From NCBI RefSeq assembly GCF_001436045.1, contig NZ_AZER01000008.1:34130-98129 (forward strand): a stretch of DNA of 64,000 nucleotides, given 5' to 3'. The DNA is from Limosilactobacillus frumenti DSM 13145. Lineage in GTDB: Bacteria > Bacillota > Bacilli > Lactobacillales > Lactobacillaceae. Within the stretch, counting starts at the first letter, position 1. Every line of letters begins with the position of its first letter. Positions 57,741-64,000 of the stretch are shown one piece after another. The translations under genes and the position numbers were made by a program. The notes under the pieces were generated by a model. The model ran no database searches and had not been told where the DNA came from. It was given only the letters and a program-made list of their open reading frames with translations.

Positions 57741-60137
57741 ATGAAAGAACATAAGAAGCTTTATAAAGCTGGTAAGAAATGGTTAGTAGCAACTATTGCT
57801 GTGACATCATTTGGTATTGTTGCTGCGCAAGGAAATGTGCATGCAGCTACAGGAAATCAAACTTCTTTAACTGCTATCGCAAATAATGGTGACCTTCAGG
57901 CTGCACAGCAAGCGGTTAAAACGCAAGAGAATAACGTTAATAATGCACAAAATAATGTTGATCATGCTCAAAAGGCAGTACTTCAGGCGCAGAATGCTAA
58001 TAGCGAGGCACAGGTTGCCGTAAAAACTGCTCAAAATAAGTTAAATGTTGCTACGCAAGCGCAGAAGGCAGGACACACGCAAGCTGATATTGATCAGTTA
58101 AAGCAAACAGTTCAAAGCAATCAACATAAGCAACAAGTTGCTCAACAAAATCTTGATTCAGCAAATGCTGATGTTAAGGCAAAGGTTAGTGCACAAAGTA
58201 CAGCTCAGCAATCTGTTAATGCCCTTCAAAAACAGGTTGATCAGTCTGGCGAAACACTACCAGAGTTTAACTTCACTGAGGATCAAAAGAGTACAACTCA
58301 AGCATTTGTGAAAGCAGTGAACCGTATTTTAGCAACTGGCTCCTGGAGGTCTTCAGAATTTCAAAATCTTTCAGAATTTCAAAACTGGGAGAATGCCATG
58401 TCAACACAACAAAAGGTCAATTGGCAAGATTCATCAGCAACTGATCAGAATGCAAAAGTAGACTTACGTGCAATGACAACTGCGCAAGTTAAAGAATTAT
58501 CGCAATTTGCTGCAGCAGTGATGAATAATTTACGGAATGAATTAGGAATCAGTAATCTCACTGGAAAAGCTGTTGTAACTGAAGGATTAATTGGCGAAGC
58601 TAAAGAAGTTAGTGACATTTATAATAAAGATCAGCCTAATAGAATTGGTCACTATATTTATGCCTTGAAGAAAGCAGCATTTGATTATGGTTTGACTGCT
58701 AATGATGCAACTAACGCTGACAAGTATTCTGCACCTGTCAACGAATATGGGGAAAGCCTGAATGAAGGTTGGGACTCAAATTATACTAATATTGTGTCCA
58801 TGGCAGATGCTAAAAAGATGGTGGTTGATGCAATTGCCGGGATGCTATTTAACGATAGCAATAGTCAAATGGGACATGCTGAAGCGATGATTGGCCTATA
58901 TAATAACGGTGGAAACGATTATGTAGGGACTAGCCTGTCTTTTGATAATACTCGCGGTATTCCTGGTCATGTTACTCATTTTATGCAGTTCTCCTCTGCA
59001 GATTTTGCTAACGCTCACTCGTCTGCTGAAAAAGCAAAGCAAGCAGCAAAAGGGATTAAAACTGTAATTGATAACCCATATGAAAGCTCGGCACAAGATG
59101 CTAAAAAAGCAGAAGAGGCAAGAAACAAATTATCTGTAGCTAAAAAACAGTTAGCTAAAATTACAGATGAATTAACTCAAAGTCGGAATAAAGTTCAGAC
59201 CGCTCAGCAGAATTTGCTGACTGCTAAGCAGCAATTAAATAAAGATCAGACAAAGTTACAAAAGATGCAGGATGAAAAAACGCCGGATCAATTACAAAAG
59301 GATGTTGACGTTGCTAAGGCAAATCTTAATAGCGCCAATAATAAAGCTGCAGAAGCAGCAGTTGCTTTGAAAAAGGCGCAAAATAAGCTTAATGCCGAGC
59401 AAGCAAAGCTTGTTACAGCTAAGCAGCACTTAAAAGCAGCCCAAGACCAACTAGCCAAAGTTGAGGCTGCTCATCAGCCGTCATCCAGTGCGGCGTCAAC
59501 CGCAACGAAGCCAAGTTCTAGTGCGGCAACCAGTGCGGCGTCAACCGCAACGAAGCCAAGTTCCAGTGCAGCTACGAGTGCGACATCATCTGCAACGAAG
59601 CCAAGTTCCAGTGCAGCTACAAGTGCGGCATCATCCGCAACGAAGCCAAGTTCCAGTGCAGCTACGAGTGCAGCATCATCCGCAACAGAGCCAAGTTCCA
59701 GTGCAGCTACAAGTGCGGCATCATCCGCAACGAAGCCAAGTTCCAGTGCAGCTACGAGTGCAGCATCATCCGCAACGAAGCCAAGTTCCAGTGCAGCTAC
59801 AAGTGCGGCATCATCCGCAACGAAGCCAAGTTCTAGTGCGGCAACCAGTGCGGCGTCATCCGCAACGAAGCCAAGTTCCAGTGCAGCTACGAGTGCAGCA
59901 TCATCCGCAATAAAGCTAAGCTCCTGTGCAGCCACTAGTGCCACTGATAGTTCAGTTTTGGACAGTGTAAAGAATGCTAACCAAACAGTGCTAGCTACAA
60001 TAACTAAAGTGGATAAGAATGACAATAATATTCAATTACCACAGACTGGTGATCAATATGCAGTTGGTGCTATTATATTTGGTGCCATGATGGCAATGTT
60101 TGGTTTAACTGTTGCTGGTATGAAGCGCAAGGATTAA
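57741..60137 (+). CDS. LPxTG surface protein with SEC10/PgrA-type domain
   Basis: The 798-residue adhesin-like protein starts with a KxYKxGKxW signal peptide (KLYKAGKKWLVATIAV, cleavage near VHAATG). Coiled-coil regions (about 50-170 and 455-585) flank a SEC10/PgrA domain (about 185-440, with AAAVMNNLRNELG and GHVTHFMQFSS). Then come Ser/Ala/Thr-rich repeats (590-739) that should hold the domain off the wall. LPQTG at 766, a membrane helix and MKRKD form the sortase signal. PgrA-type proteins are linked to surface exclusion and aggregation. GGGAGG precedes the ATG. The lone cysteine after the repeats is unusual for a wall protein. Confidence 0.92.
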   Translation: MKEHKKLYKAGKKWLVATIAVTSFGIVAAQGNVHAATGNQTSLTAIANNGDLQAAQQAVKTQENNVNNAQNNVDHAQKAVLQAQNANSEAQVAVKTAQNKLNVATQAQKAGHTQADIDQLKQTVQSNQHKQQVAQQNLDSANADVKAKVSAQSTAQQSVNALQKQVDQSGETLPEFNFTEDQKSTTQAFVKAVNRILATGSWRSSEFQNLSEFQNWENAMSTQQKVNWQDSSATDQNAKVDLRAMTTAQVKELSQFAAAVMNNLRNELGISNLTGKAVVTEGLIGEAKEVSDIYNKDQPNRIGHYIYALKKAAFDYGLTANDATNADKYSAPVNEYGESLNEGWDSNYTNIVSMADAKKMVVDAIAGMLFNDSNSQMGHAEAMIGLYNNGGNDYVGTSLSFDNTRGIPGHVTHFMQFSSADFANAHSSAEKAKQAAKGIKTVIDNPYESSAQDAKKAEEARNKLSVAKKQLAKITDELTQSRNKVQTAQQNLLTAKQQLNKDQTKLQKMQDEKTPDQLQKDVDVAKANLNSANNKAAEAAVALKKAQNKLNAEQAKLVTAKQHLKAAQDQLAKVEAAHQPSSSAASTATKPSSSAATSAASTATKPSSSAATSATSSATKPSSSAATSAASSATKPSSSAATSAASSATEPSSSAATSAASSATKPSSSAATSAASSATKPSSSAATSAASSATKPSSSAATSAASSATKPSSSAATSAASSAIKLSSCAATSATDSSVLDSVKNANQTVLATITKVDKNDNNIQLPQTGDQYAVGAIIFGAMMAMFGLTVAGMKRKD
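59508..59957 (+). repeat. Ten 45-bp tandem repeats in the LPxTG gene
   Basis: Nine near-identical units and one degenerate unit each encode 15 residues of type KPSSSAATSAASSAT. Units 3-7 alternate between two DNA variants (ACAAGTGCGGCA and ACGAGTGCAGCA), giving a 90-bp super-period. Unit 8 returns to the unit 1 spelling (TCTAGTGCGGCAACC). A partial unit precedes the array. Confidence 0.95.
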
Positions 60138-60160
60138 TCACGTAATACCTCATTAAGGGT

Positions 60161-60187
60161 GGCCGGGAAATTTCTCGGCCATTTTTT
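60161..60187 (+). terminator. Terminator after the LPxTG gene
   Basis: GGCCG/CGGCC closes a hairpin with inner GAA/TTC, followed by ATTTTTTA. Confidence 0.85.
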
Positions 60188-60464
60188 ATGCGCTGCATTA
60201 GTTGGCTTTGTATTATTAAATTTTGAAACACACTTTGTTTCATTAAATTGCAGACTCTTATGGTAGTGATTTTATTAGGAAGATTAAAAGAGCAATTAAT
60301 TAATTCGATACTAGACTGCTTTTACTAACTTTATATAACATTTTGAAAAAGTGTAATTTAGTAAAATGATATGATTACTTCTTACAACAATTATGGGTGT
60401 TAGACAGAGATGAATGTTACACTAAGGGAAAATAACTGAGAAATAAAATAAAGGAAGTATGTTT
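60188..60464. other. AT-rich spacer before the two-component system
   Basis: No gene, RNA or convincing repeat is visible. A TTGAAA at about 60343 and TATGAT at about 60370 are spaced too far apart for a normal promoter. AGTGTAA and TTACACT form a distant inverted repeat (about 60 bp apart) that may be chance. Confidence 0.4.
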
Positions 60465-61181
60465 ATGAACATTCTAATGGTTGAAGATAACCATTCCGTT
60501 TGTGAAATGATGGAAATGTTTTTTAAAAAAGAACAGTGGCAGGTTACCTTCGCATATGATGGACTACAAGCGGAAGACAAGTTTAAAAATGACTCCCAAA
60601 AATGGGATATCATTTTGCTTGACCTAAACTTACCTAAGAAGGACGGAATGCAAGTTGCTGCCGATATCCGTCGAATTTCACCAACTGTGCCATTGATCAT
60701 GTTGACGGCACGGGATACGGAAAGTGATCAGGTACTCGGCCTAGAGATTGGGGCAGACGACTACGTCACTAAACCATTTAGCCCAATTACCTTAATTGCC
60801 CGAATTAAGGCCCTTTATCGACGGAGTGCTTTAAGCGCCCATGATGATGTAAACAAGCAATCATCATCTTTCGATGTGGAAACAAAGCATTTTAAAATGA
60901 ATACAAAGACTCGTGAAGTATATTTATATGACCAGCCAATTACTGACTTAACACCCAAGGAGTTTGACTTATTAAAGACTCTTGCCTCTAAGCCTCGACA
61001 GGTATTTACCCGATCTCAGCTTCTTCAATTAGTATGGGATTATGAATACTATGGTGATGAGCGGACAGTTGATGCACATATCAAAAAGCTTCGTCAAAAA
61101 TTAGAGAAAGTGGGCCCACAAGTTATTCAAACGGTTTGGGGTGTTGGCTATAAGTTTGATGATGAAGGACAAGCACAATGA
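60465..61181 (+). CDS. OmpR-family response regulator
   Basis: The 238-residue protein has a receiver domain with phosphoacceptor Asp53 (LLDLNLP), the lysine in DDYVTKPFSP, and a winged-helix DNA-binding domain (LTPKEFDLLKTLASKPRQVFTRSQLL, ending GVGYKF). ATG 60465 is chosen because AAGGAAG is 7-8 nt upstream; the ATG at 60459 is too close. The kinase gene overlaps its stop (ATGA). The target is unknown; neighbours on both sides are surface or transport genes. Confidence 0.95.
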   Translation: MNILMVEDNHSVCEMMEMFFKKEQWQVTFAYDGLQAEDKFKNDSQKWDIILLDLNLPKKDGMQVAADIRRISPTVPLIMLTARDTESDQVLGLEIGADDYVTKPFSPITLIARIKALYRRSALSAHDDVNKQSSSFDVETKHFKMNTKTREVYLYDQPITDLTPKEFDLLKTLASKPRQVFTRSQLLQLVWDYEYYGDERTVDAHIKKLRQKLEKVGPQVIQTVWGVGYKFDDEGQAQ

Positions 61182-62641
61182 AACTAATTTATCGACTAAT
61201 GTTATCCTTCACGATCGCCATAACTGCTTTAATGATCGTATTGGCATCAGCCTTTATTCATGCCACCAACCGAACACTCTATCAAAACACCTGGCAACAA
61301 TTGCAAAATTATTCAGATAGTTTGGTGGAAGATGCAATTCGCTATGATGTGAATGACCATTCGTTTGAAGGATTCGCTAATGAATCGCTTGCTGCTAACG
61401 CGGCACTCCTTTCCGATCAAAAGATCCATTTTGCGATCTTTGATATGTCGAAGAAACAAATCTTTATTAATAGCGGTTATACGCCTTCTATATCAAAAGG
61501 TGAATGGCAGCGTCTGAAAAAGGGTAAAACAATTTACCTGAAGACGGCTAATCCACGTATTAAGGCGAATTCCAAGAATGGGACAGGAATGACTGAGGTG
61601 CTGCGTCCGTATTTCTACCACCACAAGCTGATTGCTGTTGTGTCGATTGGAACCTTTTTGTCAGTTATTCAGGAGAACCTGCATCAGACGAAAATTAACC
61701 TATTGCTTTCACTAATAATTGGATGTGTTGTTACCATTATCCTTTCGTATTTCTTGGCTCATGCGATTACTAGTCGAATTGAACGTTTACGGAAAGCTAC
61801 CAAACAAGTTACCAAGGGAAATTACGATGTTCATGTTCCTGTTCGCAGTAACGATGAAATCGATGATCTTTCACGGAGCTTCAATCAGATGACGGTTTCG
61901 CTCCGAGAATCAGAAAAAGAAATTCGCCGGCAGGAGGAACGACGACGTCAATTTATGGCAGATGCTGCCCATGAAATGCGAACACCATTAACGACAATTA
62001 ATGGGATCCTGGAAGGGTTGCAGTATGATGCTATTCCAGAAGAAGATAAGCAACACAGTATTGAATTAATGCGCAATGATACACAACGGCTTATCCGGTT
62101 AGTCAACGATAATCTTGACTATGAAAAAATTCGCACTAACCAGATCTCAATGGAACGAAAGGTCTTTGACGCCTCTGCGGCCCTGCATAATCTCATTGAT
62201 CAACTACAGAAGAAGGCCCATGAACAGAATGACCAATTAAAACTAACCGTTCCTCAAGCATTACGTGTTTATGCAGACTATGATCGTTTCGTACAAATTA
62301 TGTTTAATTTAATTCAGAATGCCATTCAGTTTACAAGCCACGGCACTATTCACATTAGTGGCCGCCACCTGGAGAAGGGGAGTCAGTTTGTCGTTACTGA
62401 TGATGGCCTGGGGATGACTAAAGACCAAGTGGCTAATATTTGGGACCGCTTTTATAAGGCGGACCCATCTCGATCGACAACCAAAGGTGAATCTGGTTTA
62501 GGGTTAGCAATTGTGCATCAGCTTGTTCAATTACATGGTGGATCAATTAAGGTAAAATCCACCTTACATGAAGGAACGACTTTTACTGTTTACTTTCCTG
62601 ATCGTGAGTATGCCCCTCATTTAAAAGCGCAAAATAAGTGA
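61178..62641 (+). CDS. Sensor histidine kinase
   Basis: The 487-residue kinase has two membrane helices (about 9-28 and 173-194) around a 145-residue extracellular sensor, a HAMP domain (195-247), the phosphoacceptor His265 in AAHEMRTP, and the ATPase core with N box NLIQNAIQF, G1 DDGLGMT and G2 GLGLAIVHQLV. It has no PAS domain, so it is not WalK. The architecture resembles ArlS/CovS-type kinases. It is translated with the regulator through a 4-bp overlap. Confidence 0.94.
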   Translation: MKLIYRLMLSFTIAITALMIVLASAFIHATNRTLYQNTWQQLQNYSDSLVEDAIRYDVNDHSFEGFANESLAANAALLSDQKIHFAIFDMSKKQIFINSGYTPSISKGEWQRLKKGKTIYLKTANPRIKANSKNGTGMTEVLRPYFYHHKLIAVVSIGTFLSVIQENLHQTKINLLLSLIIGCVVTIILSYFLAHAITSRIERLRKATKQVTKGNYDVHVPVRSNDEIDDLSRSFNQMTVSLRESEKEIRRQEERRRQFMADAAHEMRTPLTTINGILEGLQYDAIPEEDKQHSIELMRNDTQRLIRLVNDNLDYEKIRTNQISMERKVFDASAALHNLIDQLQKKAHEQNDQLKLTVPQALRVYADYDRFVQIMFNLIQNAIQFTSHGTIHISGRHLEKGSQFVVTDDGLGMTKDQVANIWDRFYKADPSRSTTKGESGLGLAIVHQLVQLHGGSIKVKSTLHEGTTFTVYFPDREYAPHLKAQNK

Positions 62642-62735
62642 TTTCACAACTATACCAATATTTTATATAGCGCTTTCTGTTCTTGAATATTAGTAAAAAC
62701 AGCTATTTTACCAGTAAAAAAATTAGTGAAAAGTC

Positions 62736-62764
62736 TTGTGTAAACGTTTGCAATCCCCTATAAT
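62736..62764 (+). promoter_or_regulatory. Promoter with cre site before the GRP transporter
   Basis: TTGTGT, a 17-bp spacer and consensus TATAAT form the promoter. TGTAAACGTTTGCA (62739-62752) matches the cre consensus at all but one position and overlaps the -35 and spacer, so CcpA binding should repress. Confidence 0.8.
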
Positions 62765-62809
62765 ATTCATTCGTAATCTGAATTGATATTCGATTGGAGA
62801 GAAATTATT

Positions 62810-63670
62810 ATGGTTTATTTACTTGCTTTAATTCCAGCATTAGGTTGGGGGCTGATGCCACTGATTACCGGTAAAGTTGGTGGCTCCGCTGTTAACCAAA
62901 TGTTTGGAATTGGTGCTGGGGCAACTATTATTGGTTTAATTGCCTACATTGTTACCCAGCCAAGTGTTTCAACAACTGCATTCTGGTTCTCAGTATTATG
63001 TGGTGCGTTATGGACGATTGGTCAGATTGGTCAATTCGTTTCCTTTAAGCGGATGGGTGTTTCAAATACCATGCCTCTTTCAACTGTGTTGCAGTTGGTT
63101 GGTAACTCGTTAATTGGGGTAATTATTTTTGGTGAATGGCACAGTGCCCGCGCTTTGACGATTGGGTTTATTGCATTGGCAATCGTTGTGATCGGGGCAT
63201 TGATGACTTCAGTTTCTGATGGAACTTCTGATAAGAAGGTTACGACGAGTAACTTTATCTTCCTATTGGTAACGACGATTGGTTACTGGGTCTACTCTGC
63301 ATTCCCCAAGATCCCTGTAGTTGCTAACGAAAGTGCTCAAGGAATTTTTCTGCCAGAAATGTTAGGAATCCTGTTAGGCTCTGTTCTGTATGCTGTGTTC
63401 TCCGGCAATGCTGGTTCATTTAAGCAAAAAGAACAATACCTGAATATCCTTGGGGGCTTATCATGGGGAATTGCGGCATTTGCCTACATCTTTTCAGCTA
63501 AAGCCTTGGGAGTTACTCAAGCATTTATCTTTACCCAGTTAAACGTGATTATCGCTACATTCGGCGGTGTTTGGGTACTACATGAGCAAAAGAGTCACCG
63601 TGAAATGACCTACACTGTTTGGGGCATTGTCTTGATTGTTATTGGTAGTATTGCTACTACCTTTGCTTAA
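62810..63670 (+). CDS. GRP family sugar uptake permease
   Basis: The 286-residue protein has ten membrane segments and the glucose/ribose porter (GlcU/RbsU) pattern: ALIPALGWGLMPLITGKVGG, QFVSFKRMGVSNTMPLSTVLQL, and a closing WVLHEQKSHREM. It should import a monosaccharide by proton symport; glucose and ribose cannot be told apart by eye. GGAGAG precedes the ATG. A cre site on its promoter fits control by preferred sugars. Confidence 0.9.
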   Translation: MVYLLALIPALGWGLMPLITGKVGGSAVNQMFGIGAGATIIGLIAYIVTQPSVSTTAFWFSVLCGALWTIGQIGQFVSFKRMGVSNTMPLSTVLQLVGNSLIGVIIFGEWHSARALTIGFIALAIVVIGALMTSVSDGTSDKKVTTSNFIFLLVTTIGYWVYSAFPKIPVVANESAQGIFLPEMLGILLGSVLYAVFSGNAGSFKQKEQYLNILGGLSWGIAAFAYIFSAKALGVTQAFIFTQLNVIIATFGGVWVLHEQKSHREMTYTVWGIVLIVIGSIATTFA

Positions 63671-63676
63671 AAAGTT

Positions 63677-63712
63677 CGCACTAGACACAAATTGTATCTA
63701 GTGCGTTTTTTT
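63677..63712 (+). terminator. Terminator after the GRP transporter
   Basis: CGCACTAGA and TCTAGTGCG pair with an inner ACA/TGT, followed by seven T. Confidence 0.93.
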
Positions 63713-63754
63713 ATTCATTATTTGGGCAAATTATCGGTAAGTGTTGAATTTTAA

Positions 63755-63783
63755 TTGAAAACGGATTCATATTAGGATATGAT
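63755..63783 (+). promoter_or_regulatory. Candidate pgi promoter
   Basis: TTGAAA and TATGAT are separated by 17 bp, about 40 bp before the start codon. Confidence 0.65.
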
Positions 63784-63821
63784 CAAAATGTATCATTTAT
63801 TAAAGAAAGAAGCTGTTAATA

Positions 63822-64000
63822 GTGAATCACATTAGTTTTGATAAAACCGGCTTAAAGAAATTTGTTAATAAAAATGAATTAGGCGAAATGCAGGTCATGG
63901 TTACTGCAGCAGATGATGAATTACGTAACGGGACTGGTGCTGGCGCTGACTTCCGTGACTGGCTCCACTTGCCATCTGATTATGATAAGGAAGAATTTGC
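63822..64000 (+). CDS. pgi: Glucose-6-phosphate isomerase (3' end outside window)
   Basis: The first 59 residues are visible: a GTG start after AAAGAAAGAAG, then [35 protein letters not shown] and [10 protein letters not shown], the usual N-terminus of lactobacillus Pgi. The enzyme interconverts glucose 6-phosphate and fructose 6-phosphate. The catalytic part lies beyond the right edge. Confidence 0.9.
   Translation, partial: MNHISFDKTGLKKFVNKNELGEMQVMVTAADDELRNGTGAGADFRDWLHLPSDYDKEEF

Noticed and set aside
59508..59957. Regular repeats suggesting a CRISPR array
   Set aside because: The units are contiguous, in frame and coding, with no unique spacers and no cas genes nearby.
59461..60025. 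Long alternative frames across the adhesin repeats on both strands (150 and 183 codons)
   Set aside because: They are by-products of a 45-bp repeat, divisible by three, that keeps every frame open; no ribosome site or family match.

Overview
The window reads as chromosomal core sequence of a heterofermentative lactobacillus, most like Limosilactobacillus. The evidence is low-to-mid GC, strong AGGAGG ribosome sites with many GTG and TTG starts, and the gene orders comFA-comFC-hpf-secA-prfB, hprK-lgt-gpsA-galU-trxB-pgm, uvrB-uvrA-rapZ-yvcK-whiA-clpP, gap-pgk-tpiA-eno, secG-est-rnr-smpB and cdaA-cdaR-glmM-glmS. A KxYKxGKxW signal peptide and an LPxTG surface protein fit the same group. Species cannot be fixed from this sequence alone. 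Nothing here looks like a prophage, insertion sequence, CRISPR array or genomic island.

Layout. 1-2.6 kb: the 3' part of a KimA-like potassium importer, a small membrane protein and yigZ. 2.7-9.1 kb: competence genes comFA/comFC, the ribosome hibernation factor, secA, and prfB with an intact programmed +1 frameshift. 9.1-16.6 kb: an envelope and metabolic run (PspC, YvlD-like, hprK, lgt, gpsA, galU, trxB, pgm). 16.7-19.7 kb: an unusually large LTA-synthase-like membrane enzyme on the minus strand. 19.8-28.4 kb: uvrBA with an SOS-like promoter and a leader terminator, then rapZ-yvcK-whiA and clpP. 28.4-29.5 kb: two small genes of 36 and 43 codons, each with its own promoter, ribosome site and terminator, and tRNA-Arg(CCG). 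29.5-34.1 kb: gap-pgk-tpiA-eno, without the cggR regulator often found beside gap. 34.3-46 kb: transporters, RNA quality control (rnr, smpB), ung, pta, tsaE, and a minus-strand PAS/exonuclease pair. 46-52.3 kb: murB, the c-di-AMP synthase module cdaA-cdaR, glmM and glmS. 52.3-56.1 kb: a candidate small RNA, an unknown 103-residue protein, an oatA gene broken by one in-frame stop, a MarR regulator and a HAD phosphatase. 56.4-60.1 kb: a LysM/Apf-type secreted protein, tmRNA and a PgrA-type LPxTG adhesin with 45-bp repeats. 60.4-64 kb: a two-component system, a GRP sugar transporter under a cre site, and the start of pgi.

How the genes work together. Many converge on the envelope: galU, pgm, glmS, glmM and murB make precursors; lgt, gpsA, the LtaS-like enzyme, oatA, the LysM protein and the LPxTG adhesin build or decorate the wall. 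c-di-AMP from CdaA is known in related bacteria to control potassium importers of the KimA type, which is also here. Carbon control is visible as HprK plus cre sites before gap and the GRP transporter. Stress control is visible as a CtsR box plus a CIRCE element before clpP and a LexA-like box before uvrB. Protein and RNA quality control is represented by clpP, ssrA, smpB and rnr.

No clearly new multi-gene system was found. The best leads are the two orphan small genes near 28.6 and 29.0 kb, the roughly 83-nt RNA candidate at 52.4 kb, the broken oatA, and the layered regulation of clpP and uvrB.
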